DNA of 64,000 bases from Lunularia cruciata (GCA_948567375.1 OX419761.1:46166243-46230242), one strand, 5' to 3'; counted from the stretch's first letter, positions 1 through 12,206 are shown. The notes: generated from the letters alone by a model not told the origin. A program made the numbers and translations.

Positions 1-3000
1 AGTAATTTTCCATTGCCCTTAAGAAGTTGTCCTATAGGAGATTGTGGGAAAGGAATTGTAGTAGAAGACACACTAGTGTGTCGAGAGGAAATCAGGAGAG
101 TAAGATGGGAGGTGGGAAGAAAAACTCTGAATTTGCAATGAGAAATCATGCAATTCAAAGATTAGATATGGTTGCTAAAATCAAAGTCTTGAGTAGGCTT
201 TGGATCACATTCCTGACATGGAACTAGAACATTAGCTTTCTAGGTTTCATGATTGAGATCATCGAGAGTAGATGTCTTGATGGCCCCAAGGAAGAAGGGA
301 AGAGAGGAAATCCGACTCAATGGACAAATTCGGATTGGAAGTTAGTACTCAAAAGAGAGGTAGGTGATGAGTAGGGATCCACGTTCTTGGGGAAGGGAGA
401 AGTAGCTGAAGAAACCCAAGAAGTGAGAGATGCCTTCTCTTCAAAATGCACGAAGAATGGCTACAAAGTTGAGAGCTATAAAGACTTTGTGAAGAGAAGC
501 ATTGTAAGTGCAATGATGGCTATCTTCAAGCTGGAGAGAACAACTTATGTGATGAAACATCAAGCGGTGTTCTTCCACAAGATGTTTGTAGGGGAGCCAA
601 TCAATTGGGCAAAGTGATTTCATCAGCGCATGAGGCAAATTCAGCTTGATGGACTAAGTCAGATTGGACAAGTTGCCTCCACACTACATTGTGCCGTTTT
701 AGCACATTTCTACTTGGGACTGAACTTGTTGAATGCGGTGGAGAGACACAAGATGGTGTTGCATTTCCACCCCAATTTGAGAAGAGATGCTGACGCAGAG
801 GAGCATCAATACATCTTGCAGATAAGGAGTAGTGATGAGTACTATGTGCAAACAAGGCAGAGTGTGTAGTTGAAGGTGAACACTCCAAAGTCAAAGAAGA
901 GAAGTCAACAAGGAGAAGAAGAAGTGGCGGTGACAAGACCTCGGAAGACGAGGAAGGTAAACTCAAGGAAAGACTTGGTGGTAATTGCATCGTTGAGCAA
1001 AGAATCAGAAGGGGAGGCCGAGTCCAAGTCAAAAGACTTGGACAAGGAGGAAGAACTTGAATTCACGTTGCAGAGTGGGGAAACAAGCAGCGAGAGTGAA
1101 GATGGAGTGGAGATGCAATCGTACCCGAGGAGGAAGAAGGAAAGATGGAAATGAAAGAAGAATGTAACCCGAAACAAGAAGACAAAGTTCTAGAGCAGGA
1201 GGAGAAGAGGGTGACCATTCAAAGAGGAGTTTGTTCCAAAAGGAAAGAAAAGTATGAAGTGGGACCAAGTAAGATAAGAGAAGTGGAGAGTGGAAGTTCG
1301 GAGAGCAAAGAATCCATCCCAATCAGACAATTATGGCTGAGAAGGCAAGTGTTTGAGTGAAGAAGAGGCAAAGAAGGAGAAAAGTCCACAAGCCAAGGTA
1401 AAGCAAAGTGAAGGAGTAGAGTATTTGTGGGAAGTTATGTGCACATTGTTAACAAAGTTGGAGCAAAAGAAGACGGAGATGCAATCGAAGTGTCCGGAGG
1501 TAAAGATTGTGTTGCAGGTGTTAGCAAGATTAGAGGAAGAGAACTCGGAGTTGAAGAAGAGTATAACTCGAGGTGAGGAGGAGAGGGAAGTACTATGAGT
1601 AGATGAAATAGTACAGAATCAGGTAATTGAAAACTTAAAGAAGGAAGTGGGGAGTAGAGAGAGAATAATAGAGCAGAATGTCATAGCAAGGGAAAGGCAA
1701 ATAGCGGAGTATGAGATTTTGAAACATCAATTTGTTGATTCACGATTAGAAACTATTCATGCTATGGCAAGAGTAGCAGAGAAGGAGCAAAAGCTTGATA
1801 GAGTGATGGAGAATGTAGAAGAGAAGAAGCAACTCTAACAAAGAGAGTTGACAATGAGATATAGAGAAGAAGACAGATTGCAAGAGTTACTTCATAATCT
1901 TGGAAGAGAAGATTTTTCAAAAGGAGAAGGAGAAGGAGACAATGAAAGCCAAGTTTGAGGCAGACCTGGCAATGTATAGGGAAGATTGGCTTGCATATCA
2001 AGAACAAGAGAGAAGAATGAGACTTGAGCCATTGGAGGAGATTGTAATGAAGATGAATGCGATGCTAAGTACAAAAGCCAATGTAAAGATTGAAGAAACG
2101 AGATTGCACAAGTTGAAGTTGTTGGTGCAAGAGACGAGGAGGAGAAATGCAAAGGATAAGGATTTGAATGCATTGTTGATTAGTCTCAGAACTCGTGTAG
2201 ATAGGAAGATATTGGAAGTAGAAGACAATATCACAATCAGATTAGATTTAGTAAAGTTGGAGATAGAAAAACTTTGGAAGGATGTAAGAGCAAAGCCCAA
2301 AGTATATGAGATAGGAGTACAAATATCTTTGGAGTTACCATTAGAGATATTAGAGAAGAGTGGGTCTGGAGATAGAGATTTAGAAGGATTACTTGTGATG
2401 GGAATTGTAGATCAGGAAGGAGAAGTGTTAGAATTGGTAGAAGGAATTAGTAGTTGTGAAACCCGAGGACAGAGTTGTGTGTGAAGTTACTTCGGGATTG
2501 GAAGCCAAGGAAGAAGTAAACATCAGATCGGAGTAGTAACAATTTTGAGATTTGAAGAGGCAGATATGAAGAGGTGCTTTGTCATTTTGGATCTACAAGT
2601 AGGAAGAGTTGTTAAAAAGAAGTACATTAGGTATATAACTATTGATTGCTTTACTATTTAAAGGAGGCATTTGTAGTCATATGTTGTTCAGTGCTCATAA
2701 TTTTTGAGAATAGATAAAGCAAAGTGTTGTGAAGCAGTGCTCATTGCTTGAGCTTAATTTTGAGTATCAACATTGTGTGTGTGTTTGTGAGTGTGGAGAG
2801 AATTTTGAAGTGCAAGTCAATGTGCTTGTTGGATGTTGGATTCCGCAGCCTTGGTCTTCATTTTGTGTGTTTGATCTTGAGTGAAGTGCAATCAAAGCAA
2901 TGCCTTGACAAATCTGAAAGGAATTGTAGTGTTTGTAGTATTTTGCATTTGTGAGTGCAGTGTAGTGTTGATGTGAAGCAATTTTGATTGAGGAAGTTGT

Positions 3001-3331
3001 GCCTTTAGTGGAGGGGTGGAGCACAATTCTGAGGCAAAGTCGTTTTGCAATGAAGTGTCATTTTCAGGAGAGATTGAATCATCACAATCAAGATTGTTTG
3101 GAAAGATTTGATGGAGTTGTGATTAAAGAGTGTTAATTCATGACAAGACTGTGATTCAGTGCTTGTTACTCTCTTCTGGGTGTAGTTTCTACTTGAGAGA
3201 TTAAAGATGCAACCAAGAAGAACTACATTTGTTACTTTTACTTCATATTTGACCAATTCTGACTAGTATCTCTAGGGGAACAAACTTTACTTACCTGATT
3301 ACCGCAAAAGTGATATTTGCCAAGTTGTCAC
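1..3331 (+). mobile_element. Coiled-coil ORF element, copy A (LTR-type fossil, left end outside window)
   Basis: A decayed coding region runs from about 105 to 2484, followed by about 850 bases of non-coding tail. The N-terminal block (105-227) and the next block (387-860) match copy B, and the 387-617 block also matches copy C; a shared phrase is GEPINWAK. From about 870 to 2480 the encoded protein is almost entirely charged, rich in Glu, Lys and Arg with spaced Leu, which reads as long coiled coil. No RT, integrase or protease is visible, but the left part lies outside the window. The element is broken, with several breaks. What the protein does is unknown. I infer a retroelement because of the LTR-like tail and because copy C lies downstream of a gypsy pol fragment. 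Confidence 0.55.
2600..3331 (+). repeat. LTR-like terminal region of copy A
   Basis: This non-coding tail carries a TATA-like TATTTAAA near 2657 and ends near 3331 in TTGTCACA. Its last 300 bases match, in inverted orientation, the tail of copy B starting near 17391. The exact left boundary of the LTR cannot be fixed from this window because no second LTR of the same copy is present. Confidence 0.45.
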
Positions 3332-3338
3332 ATGTAGT

Positions 3339-3531
3339 GTACTGTAGGAGGATACCCTATCCTCTTTTAGGCATTTTCATACCCAAGTGGTTAAAGACAT
3401 AACAATAGCCAACTTGTGACAAAGTGACACGTTTCCTTCACTCTTAGCCAATTCCAAACCATATCCTCATGGGAACAACCTATTTACCAATTATACTATA
3501 AGTACATCAATATTGGGTTGTCACATGCTTT
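3339..3531 (+). repeat. Second LTR-end-like fragment
   Basis: The stretch contains a ~90-base block (about 3437-3530) with the same order of landmarks as the end of copy A: CCAATTC, GGGAACAAC, TTACC, a spacer and GTTGTCACA. Related pieces occur near 28490-28625 and 28845-28955. It reads as the end of another member of the same LTR family lying directly behind copy A. Confidence 0.4.
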
Positions 3532-4079
3532 TTGGCTCTACTGCTAGGAATACACACCTTGGAGGAAGCAAAGGAAATAGAAGTGGTAGATGTGGTTTAG
3601 GAAAATAATACCTAATAAAATTCAAATCCTTGTGAGTGAAGAGCGGCAAAGTGAGACCAACAACTGAATTTGTGAGCCTTCCATAAATAACCAAAATGCT
3701 CAAGCTAGAGTACCACAAGTTGAGAGAAAAATAGACCTAAGTGTGGAGCCCGCTGGCCAAAGGTTACTCTGGGCTAACAAAGAAGTAGGACTCAAGAGCC
3801 TAAATCATGACTTGTTGCTACCTTCCAATGTGTTGTGGTTTCCCCACTAGTTGATGCCACCAACTAGACCATCAAAGGTAGTGACAAGTGCAAGGAAGTA
3901 GCACAAGGAGAGTGTCAAGAGGATACCCTTTGGTTGACTTCCATCTCTTCTTTGGGTGTACCCTGTCGACACCAATAGACCTATTTGTTGACTTGTTTGG
4001 TAGAGCTCCATGGTACTTGTGGAGGAAGAAGAATACAACTTGTAGGGAAGTGCACCTGATTGGTACATGTATAATACCC
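3532..4079. other. Non-coding stretch before element G gag
   Basis: No convincing coding signal is seen. By position it could be the leader or LTR of element G, whose gag starts near 4080, but no primer site was recognised. Confidence 0.3.
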
Positions 4080-4728
4080 TTCTTAACTAGGTAATAATGG
4101 GAATGAGCCCCTCTTTTGGCATGGCAAACCACGCCCCCTTCATGCACCAAAACTATGAGAAATTCAAAGGTAAGGATGTTAAGGAAGATCTTGATACTTT
4201 TATGCGGGAGTTTGAAGCTATATTGGTAGCCAATAAAGAAGATGATGATGCATACCAACTTTGATTCTTCCCAAGTCTTCTATAGAAGAAAGCATAAAAT
4301 TATTATACCCATGCTAGCCAAGATCTGGTGAATATGCAAGATTGGCCGGTGGTTCAAGAACTATTCCTAAATCAGTTCTATGAATTGGACTATGAGGCCA
4401 ATGACTTCTCTATTATCAAATTTGGAGTGAAGGAAGAACAAGAAATCTCAAGACTACACAGAGAGATTTCAAGGATTACTAAGTCGAGTTCCTAAATGGG
4501 GAGCTACTAGGGATACATAGATGCTCAAACACTAGCATGGTTCTTGGGAGGACTGCTTGCCAAACTTCTTGTGGCTGTGAAGAAGCAAGGTCATGACATG
4601 CTAGATTGAGTCATCAGAATGGTTGAGTTGTACAAGTCTACTTGGATGAATCTCATTGGGTGGTCACACTAAGGTTGGAGAGCAAAGAATACCCCAAAGA
4701 AAACCACAAATTGACCACCTTTGGTAAC
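4080..4728 (+). mobile_element. Element G: gypsy-type gag, left part
   Basis: A plus-strand gag-like reading begins with Met near 4098. It contains phrases typical of plant gypsy gag, such as YEKFKG, followed by an acidic helix-rich segment and further on VVQELFLNQFYE. It is broken, with several breaks. It is interrupted at 4729 by element E and resumes at 11344, so G is older than E. Confidence 0.55.
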
Positions 4729-5466
4729 TATAATACTCCAAGGACAAGAGAAGAGAGAAAACACAGATTGCACACTCAAACAATCATGCCCCAAAGGAGC
4801 ACCTTCTCTTTATTATATAGACAAAGAGGATCTCCTCCAAGGAAGCTCCACCATAGGATTAGGGACATAGATAGGTGACATGTCAACAAGCTCCACCCTT
4901 GGATTACTTACTTGGATGGGTGACATGTCTGGTCTAGTTCCTATCTGGTTGGTCAAACAAGCTTTGATCAGAGGGAATCTTTTAGGGAATCTTCCTATAG
5001 GAATCTCATAATCACGTAAGGTACCATTAGAAAGCTCTCGATGAGACAAAGCAAGGGGGAAGGAAGGCCAACCTTTCCTCTAGTGGGAGGGGGGGTATTC
5101 TACACATTTTTGAGGCCTAATTCATCCGTTTAGGTCTCCGAAATTGCCTTCAAAGATTTTAGGCATATTTCGGTTCCTACTCTATTAGTAGAAGTCCCCT
5201 TTTGGTGATACCTCTTTCTGATCTATTTAGTCCATCATGTGTAACATCCTTCCAGATGTTACCAAACCAATTCTCACCTTTAAATCATATGTCTAGCTAT
5301 TGGTTCTAAGGTTCTCAAGTCTATTTTGGTTTCTGCACTACTAGTAGAAGTACTCTTTTGGTGATATTTCTATCTTATCTATTTTGACCATCATGTATAA
5401 CATCATTCTAGATGTTACCAAATCAAATTTCACATCTAGATCATATGGCTAGCTCTTGGTATTACA
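4729..5466 (-). repeat. Element E 3' LTR
   Basis: The LTR is 738 bases and pairs with 10600-11338. Its outer end abuts the GTAAC target duplication. On the minus strand a TATA-type promoter sequence CTATATAATA lies near 4813-4826. The inner end reads ...TATTACA on the plus strand and is followed by the polypurine tract. Confidence 0.92.
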
Positions 5467-5485
5467 GACCTCCCTCCTTTTAAGA
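5467..5485 (-). other. Element E polypurine tract
   Basis: On the minus strand a purine run (AAAAGGAGGGAGGTC) directly precedes the 3' LTR, the position used for plus-strand priming in LTR retrotransposons. Confidence 0.75.
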
Positions 5486-7000
5486 CGCAACGTCCTCGTT
5501 GTGCAATTGTTGCTCAAATGCTTGCACCAACACCGGTGCATGTGCCAAATTGGCAGCGGGCTCCCAGGTTGCTTCATAGAGGGGGTAACCTAACCATTGT
5601 ACTAGATAGTCCACCCATGGGTGACGAGTACTACGCATGTGTTTTTGGAGAATCCGCTCCACTTCATATTCCTCTATGCCATCAATGAGTGTCGGACAAG
5701 GTTGAATGTCTGGTGTGGAATGACCCTGGCCTGATTGGGGAGCATATCTGCATAGTAGGGAGCCATGGAACACTGGATGGATCTTCATGTGTGGTGGTAG
5801 CTCAAGGTGATAGGCCACAGCGCCGATGCAATGAAGAATCGAGAAAAGCCCAATAAAACAAGGTCTGAGCTTACAAGGTGCAACTAATGTGAGGTTGGTT
5901 GTCGATAGCCACACTTGATCCCCATCATTGAACTCCATGTGCCGACGGTGTGCATCAGCATACTGCTTCTGTCAATTTTGTGCAATTTGTTATCTGTGCT
6001 TGGCGCTCTCCACACCTTGTTGGATTCTAGAAACAAATGTGTTGATTGTATCAACCTTGGTAGCCACTGGACGGATCTTTATCAAGCTAGAAGGTGTGAA
6101 GGGATGCTCACCATACATGAGGAAGAACGGAGTGACCTGGGTGGATGCATTCACTGAATTGTTGTAAGCAAATTCCACCAACGGGAGGAGGGTGTCCCAC
6201 CTCTCTTGCTCTTCTAAGGTGAAGCCGCGTAACATGTCTTCAATCGTGCAATTAGCCCGCTCTGGTTGGCCATTTGTTTGTCGGTGGTAAGCTGTGGACA
6301 TGGCCAACTTGGTTTTGAAGAAACCAAAGAGTGTTCACCAAAACAAACTGGTGAATTGGGTGCCTCTATATTTGGTGATGAGTACTCTAGACAAGCCATG
6401 GTGAGCAAAGACTGCATCTAAGTATAATTGAGCTAGTTGTGGAACGGTCACCTCCTTGGTGGTAGGGCATACATGAATCATTTTGTTGAGCTGGTCCACA
6501 AAGACCACAATGGAGTCAAACCCTGAGGTGGTCTTGGGTAATTCATAGACGAGATCTATACTCACTTGTTCCCAATGTTGGATAGGAGTGGAGAGAGGTT
6601 GAAGGAGCCTTGTAGGAGCTTGATTAGAAGCTTTGTTTTGTTGAAAAAGTAGGTAGCTACACACATAGTCCATCACGTCATTGTTCATCTTGGGCCAATA
6701 GTAATGACGCTTGACTGCATCCAAGGTCTTGTCCACTCCGACATGAGCTGCAATGGCCAAATCATGACATTTCACTAAAATGGTGGTGCGTAATTCTGGG
6801 ACATTTGGGATCCATAATCTGCCATCGCGAAAGGTGAGTCCTTGGGTGCTGGTGACACCTTTCAATGATTGAGCTTCTACAATCTGTGGATCAGTTTTTG
6901 TAGTAACCAGAATCTCTTGCCAGAATTCAGGGTTGATCTTAACCTCTGCCACCAAGTTGTTGGCCATTGGCATGCGGGTGAATGCATCTGCAAGTTGCTT
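5480..7000 (-). mobile_element. Element E integrase and chromodomain region
   Basis: Reading on the minus strand, the integrase zinc-binding region lies near 6800-6650 (AHVGVDKTLDAVKRHYYWPK with downstream Cys), followed by the catalytic core near 6590-6100 (VSIDLV, then FVDQLNKM, later TDGQPERAN-like and FAYNNSV). The C-terminal part at 5938-5480 contains a chromodomain: EYEVERILQKH, then YLVQWLGYP and ATWEPAANL. It is part of a fossil element with several breaks. Confidence 0.88.
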
Positions 7001-8800
7001 CTTACCTTCCACGTAGGTGATTGTCATGTTGAACCATTGTCACCACTCTGCCCACCGAATTTGGCAACGAGATAGATCCTTCTGCGTCTCGAGGTAGACT
7101 AGAGGTTTGTGGTCTGTCTCTACTATAAATGCCTTCTCGCCCAAGTAGTGCTTCCAATGCTTGGTTGCTAGAATGACGGCCAACTCTTCTCGTTCTGTGG
7201 TGTGGTAGTTGCGCTCTGCCGGTAACAACTTTTGAGAGAAATATGCAATTGGATGCCATCCGTCATGCCACTCTTATTGTAGGACTGCTCCTATTGCTAT
7301 GCCTAATGCATCTATAGCCAACTTGATTGGACGTTTTGGGTCATACCACTTCAAGATTGGTGCATGTAGCAAGGCGGCCTTCAATTCTTGAAAGGCCAAC
7401 TCTTGTGCAATTCCCCATGTCCACTTCTTCCCCTCGCCAAGTAGTGCCGTTAAAGGTTGTGCAACCTTGGAGAAGTCCTTGACAAATCTATGATAGAATC
7501 CCATCAACCCCAAGAAGCTCTTAAGTTGAGTCTGATCTTCTGGGGCACTCCATTTTTGAATGACCTCTATTTTATCTGTCAATACTTGAATGCCCTCTGC
7601 ACTTACTCTATACCCCAAGTAGTCTACTTTAGACTTGCCAAACTCACCCTTTGAGATTTTGGCGTACAATTGATTTTGTCTTAGAATCTGGAGGACCTCT
7701 TGTAGATGTTGCTTGTGTTTTATCATCGTGCTACTGTATACTAAGATATCATCCAAGAAGACGATAACAGACTTATCCAAGTATGGACGAAATATGTCAT
7801 TCATTAGACTCATGAAAGTGGCAGGTGCATTGGTGAGGCCAAAAGGCATCACAAGATACTCAAAGTGGCCATACTTGGTTCGAAAGGCAGTTTTGTACAC
7901 ATCCTCCTCTGCAATTCAGATTTGATTGTAACCGCTCCGCAAGTCCAGTTTGGTGAAGTATCTTGCTCCATGGAGTTGATCAAACAGGTCATCCATGCGA
8001 GGTAAGGGGTATTTGTTCTTCATTATTTATTGATTGAGACCCCGATAGTCAATGAACATGCACATTGTACCATCCTTCTTCTTCACAAACAAGACAGGGG
8101 TCCCATATGGTGATACGCTAGGTTGGATGAACCCTTTCTGCAGCATCTCCTCAATTTGAGTCTTACACTCCTCCAACTCATGAGGTGATAGGCGACATGG
8201 GCCTTACAAGGAGGCGTTTTCCCCGGAAGTGTCTCAATTTTGTGATCTACTCATCTTTTTGTGGTAAACCTGAGGGTAGATCATCGGGAAAGACATCTTG
8301 AAACTCATCCACCACATCCTTCAATTTCTTAGGAATTTGTCCATTGAGTTGTGCACTCTGGACTTCTCTTATTAGTAGACCCATAAAACATCTATTGGTC
8401 TTACAGATAGTTGCCGTCCCTACGACATATAGAGGCAATTTCTGCCTATGTGATTTTTCTTTAACCCCAATGATTGACCATTGGTGGGTTCTCATTACTT
8501 TCTTCCTCCAATCCACCATAGGGTTGTATTGCTCCATCCATGGCATGCCTAAAATGGCATCATAACGAGCTAACTGTATCACTCGCCACTCAATTGCTTC
8601 TTGATATTCTCCTATAGAGAGGGTTACCCGTCTAGGTAATGATTCAATCCTCTCTGTTTGCCCATTTGGTAACTTTACTTCTTCACTTCCATCTCTCTCT
8701 AGATCATTCCCAATCTTATTGCAATAGAGCGAGACAATAAATTTTTTGTTGCTCCCGGATCTATTACTACTCTCACTTGATTACCTTCTAGCATTCCATT
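7000..8800 (-). mobile_element. Element E protease, reverse transcriptase and RNase H region
   Basis: The protease begins near 8800 on the minus strand (VVIDPGATKNLLS) and continues to LGMPWMEQYNP near 8540. The reverse transcriptase lies near 8180-7350, with [15 protein letters not shown] and the catalytic FLDDILVYS phrase near 7735-7760. RNase H follows near 7320-7000, including IETDHKPL-type and RWAEW phrases. It is part of a fossil with several breaks. Confidence 0.9.
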
Positions 8801-9024
8801 CACAACAATCAATTATGAGGTTGCCTTTCGGGATCTTTGCGCATTATTCTTCTTCCTTCTCTCGCTTCTCTGCTTCCTTATTGAGCCAATAAGGCCGCAA
8901 GGTACATTTACTGGCGATCTTCGTTTTCCAAAGTGATTTCTACCTCCTCCTCTTCAATGTACCTCTCCATGTTGTTCAAAGATTGCCTGAACGAAGGCCA
9001 AGGGCCTCTAGGGAAACGAGTGTG

Positions 9025-9960
9025 ACAGTTGGTAGATATGTGCCCAATATGGCCACAATTGTAACAACGGCATTGTTCTCCTTGAGTCCCTTCTCCTCGT
9101 GGGACTCCATCTCTTTGTTCTTCTACCCGTCCCCGCTCCCCTTGAAGCGATCGTGCTCCTTGATCTCGGAATCAAAGGTTGCCCAATTCCATCGGTACTG
9201 GTCCACCCATGTGTGGCATTTTTGCTCGATAATGTTGAGGTGGAGCTACTCCTTCACCTCCACCTAATGCTCTTGCTATTCTCTATGCACAAGCAATGGC
9301 TTCAAATACCGTGCGAGGATTTTGCACCATGACTTCTTGGCGAATCTGCTCTTTCAACCCTCGTTTGAAATTGTCAAGAGCCTCTACTTGACTCATGTCG
9401 ATAATTGCCACTTGTAGATCCAAAAATGCCTCCACATACTCTTGTAGGCTATTCTTCTGTCTCAATCCCCATAGTCGGGTTCGAGCCATTTGCACAGAAT
9501 CCACCAATTGGAAATTCTTCAACAGTCCTTCTTGCATTGCTGTCCATGTGACCTTCCTTCTCTCTGCCAACATGGATTGTTACCAAGCATCATACCATGT
9601 GAGGGCTTTATCGGTCAAGTACCCACATGCAAACACACCTGTAGCATGCTCTGTGATCTCTGTTGAGAACAATCGGAAATATCAATTCATTCTTGAGATC
9701 CAATTTTCCACTACTCCCATCAAACGCTGCCCCTTGTAAGGCTCGATGTTGCAGGTCTTCTTCATCCAGAGTAGCAATGTGGTTTCATTGTTGATAGGGT
9801 TTGTAGGCACGGGTGCTTCTCCAAGTACTTCAGTCATAGATACTGGGTTTTGAGACGGCTCTTCTTCTTGCATGGCTTGATCGTTCCTGAGGATCTGCAC
9901 CTAACTTTGTAATGTCTCCATGGTCATCTTAATCTCTCAAAATTCATTCAACATCCCTTG
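9025..9960 (-). mobile_element. Element E gag region with zinc knuckle
   Basis: The minus strand encodes a gag-like segment. The capsid-type part reads near 9900-9283 (for example SLQEYVEAFLDLQ and NFKRGLKEQIRQEV). A CCHC zinc knuckle of the form CYNCGHIGHISTNC lies at about 9030-9071, as expected for nucleocapsid RNA binding. It is part of a fossil element. Confidence 0.85.
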
Positions 9961-10585
9961 CATTCCTTGCACCAACTCTTGCAATTGCAGATCCATGGTT
10001 CCTGCAACACTCAATTGCTAATGTCTACTTCAATATAGAGTCAATATAATCACTCTAGAAGGCGCATGAACTATCGGAACTACCATTGGGACCTCAGAAG
10101 CTACCACTCGTTGATAATACTCCTCACCAAAATTCCTAACCACAAAATCTCTAAACATCACTTTCGGCCTCACTACATAACGGATTTCTACTTGAGTGTT
10201 GAAAGGGAGAGGATTTGTTACATTCATATCCATTTTATCATAATAGAATGTAGATTGTCAAATCCCACACTCTGTCATATATCACTATAGGTAGAATCAC
10301 CGGGTTTGGTGAGTTCATCACTCTATCTATGAATTCTGCACCAAAGTGATAAACTAGAGATACCCTCATGTGCTCATGCTGGATGTACATAACCTTGATG
10401 TGGAATGGGTTTGAGAATGGAAAGCTAAGTGCGGGAAATTGGCTTCCCGGTGCATCCATCCCATCCGCTCTCTAAAGTCCCTCCTAAGTCTAGCAACTAC
10501 TCTATGTTCTCCACCTCAAATTATTCAGTTTCAGTAGTTCGTGCTATTCCAAGAGGGGTGATCTACTCTCTTGGACTAAAACACT

Positions 10586-10598
10586 CGCTCTGATACCA
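10586..10598 (-). other. Element E primer-binding site (tRNA-iMet)
   Basis: On the minus strand TGGTATCAGAGCG starts one base inside the 5' LTR. It is complementary to the 3' end of initiator methionine tRNA, the usual primer for plant LTR elements. Confidence 0.9.
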
Positions 10599-10599
10599 T

Positions 10600-11338
10600 T
10601 GTAATACTCCGAGGACAAGAGAAGAGAGAAAGCACAGATTGTACACTCAAAAAATCCATGCCCCAAAGGAGCACCTTCTCTTTATTATATAGACAAAGAG
10701 GATCTCCTCCAAGGAAGCTCCACCATAAGATTAGGGACATAGATAGGTGACATGTCAGCAAGCTCCACCCTTGGATTACTTACTTGGATGGGTGACATGT
10801 CTGGTCTAGGTCCTATCTGGTTGGTCAAACAAGCTTTGACATGAGGGAATCTTTTAAGGAATCTTCCTGTAGGAATCTCAGAATCACATGAGTAAGGTAC
10901 CATTGGAAAGCTCTCGACAAGACAAAGCAGGGGGAGGGAAGGCCAACCTTTCCTCCATTGGGTGTGGGGATTTGCATATTTTTGAGGCCTAATTCATCCG
11001 TTTAGGTCTCCGAAATTGCCTTTAAAGATTTCAGGCATATTTCAATTCCTACTCTATTAGTAGAAGTCCCCTTTTGGTGATACTTTTTTTGGATATATTT
11101 AGTCTATCATGTGTAACATCCTTCCAGATGTTACCAAACCAATTCTCACCTTTGAATCATATGTCTAGCTATTGGTTCTAAGGTTCTCAAGTCTATTTTG
11201 GTTTTTGCACTATTAGTAGAAGTACTCTTTTGGTGATACTTCTATCTTATCTATTTTGACCATCATGTATTATATCATTCTAGATGTTACCAAACCGAAT
11301 TTCACATCTAGATCATATGGCTAGCTCTTGGTATTATA
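10600..11338 (-). repeat. Element E 5' LTR
   Basis: The LTR is 739 bases, pairing with 4729-5466. Its outer end (TATTATA on the plus strand) is followed by the GTAAC target duplication at 11339-11343, and its inner end TGTAATACTCC abuts the primer site. Confidence 0.92.
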
Positions 11339-11343
11339 GTAAC

Positions 11344-11777
11344 CCATAACTCATCGAACACAATGTCATCCTCTTCATCCTCCTTGGAAGATGAACAAGA
11401 TCAACAAAGAGAAAAGTTGGGTATCTATTGATCTAAAGTACACTACCATCAAAAGAACCCTTCTCAACTAAGAACTCATCAAGGATCCAAGTTAGAAGAA
11501 CTCATCAAGGAGTTTGCAGACTTCACAGTGCAAATAATTGGAGCCAGAGACAAGAGGAAGTTTCCTTCCTATACTCAGACTATTGTATGGTGTACCACTT
11601 TACAAGAAGCAAAGGCATGCTAAAATTGAGTGTTTCTCTAATTGCTCCTTTTCCTTAGTAAATCAGATGGAGTGATTCCAAGAGTGGGAGAAGCTGGAGT
11701 ACTACATAGAGGAAGATGATCATGTGTTTGCAATACAAGTACCTCTTGTGTTACACCAACCGCCCCAAGTAGTTGTG
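11344..11777 (+). mobile_element. Element G: gypsy-type gag, right part
   Basis: This sequence continues element G after the insertion of E. It shows decayed coding character on the plus strand, with acidic phrases such as KLEYYIEEDDHVFAIQVPLV near 11690-11760. It ends where the 5' LTR of element F begins. No further G sequence is recognised beyond F. It is broken. Confidence 0.45.
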
Positions 11778-12193
11778 TGTAACAATTTGGAGTTTAACAA
11801 TGTTGTTCGTAAGGCTAACAAAGTAAAGAATAAGCCAAATTAGCCTAGAGTATTCTTGAAGTATCTAAGAAGCTTCTTGAGAAGCTTCTCAACTAGCTTA
11901 ACTTGCACCCCAAGTGGGTAGCTTCTAGAAGCTTCCAACTAGCTTACCTTGCATGCCAAACAGAAACTTCTAGAAGGAAGAGAAGCTTCTTGAGAAGATT
12001 CCTGGTTAACTTGGCTTGCACTCTAAGAAAGCGGCTCAAGGAAACTTCTTGAGAAGCTTCTCAAGAGCCTTGTATGCTATTTATAAATACCTTAGGTGAA
12101 GCTCATGCTAGGCATTTGGAGTTTACCCACATTCAAGTGTCCCAATGTGATCTTCCATTCTTCTATTTCTCTCCTCGGTCTTGGACTTTTACA
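11778..12193 (+). repeat. Element F 5' LTR
   Basis: The LTR is 416 bases, starting TGTAACAATTTGG and ending TTTTACA. A TATA box (TATTTATAAATA) lies near 12070-12085, downstream of a dense array of GAAnnTTC palindromes. The 3' partner is at 16987-17389. Confidence 0.9.
11866..12055 (+). promoter_or_regulatory. Heat-shock-element-like palindrome array in F LTR
   Basis: About eight GAAnnTTC palindromes occur in under 200 bases just upstream of the TATA box. Two form contiguous three-unit arrangements of the heat shock factor consensus: TTCTAGAAGCTTC at 11923-11935 and GAAACTTCTAGAA at 11963-11975. The first is conserved in the 3' LTR at 17132-17144. Heat shock factors bind such inverted nGAAn units. 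Function here is inferred from sequence only. Confidence 0.6.
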
Positions 12194-12194
12194 T

Positions 12195-12206
12195 TGGTAT
12201 CAGAGC
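12195..12206 (+). other. Element F primer-binding site (tRNA-iMet)
   Basis: TGGTATCAGAGC lies one base after the 5' LTR end, complementary to the 3' end of initiator methionine tRNA. Confidence 0.9.

Larger units (their letters stand above)
4729..11338 (-). mobile_element. Element E: chromodomain Ty3/gypsy retrotransposon, full length fossil
   Basis: This 6.6-kb minus-strand element has two LTRs (5' 10600-11338, 3' 4729-5466), a primer site, a polypurine tract and a 5-bp target duplication GTAAC at 4724-4728 and 11339-11343. The internal order is gag with a zinc knuckle, aspartic protease, reverse transcriptase, RNase H, integrase and a C-terminal chromodomain, which is the chromovirus arrangement. 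Chromodomains of this group are known to steer integration to heterochromatin. By eye the two LTRs differ at about 5-7% of sites, so insertion is fairly recent relative to the other elements here. It is broken, with roughly ten visible breaks. Confidence 0.93.

Noticed and set aside
601-1322. Long minus-strand open frames rich in Ser and Leu
   Set aside because: They are antisense shadows of the purine-rich coiled-coil coding sequence of copy A; composition alone keeps them open.
12195-12206. tRNA gene fragment
   Set aside because: The match to initiator tRNA-Met is only the primer-binding site next to the LTR; no cloverleaf surrounds it.
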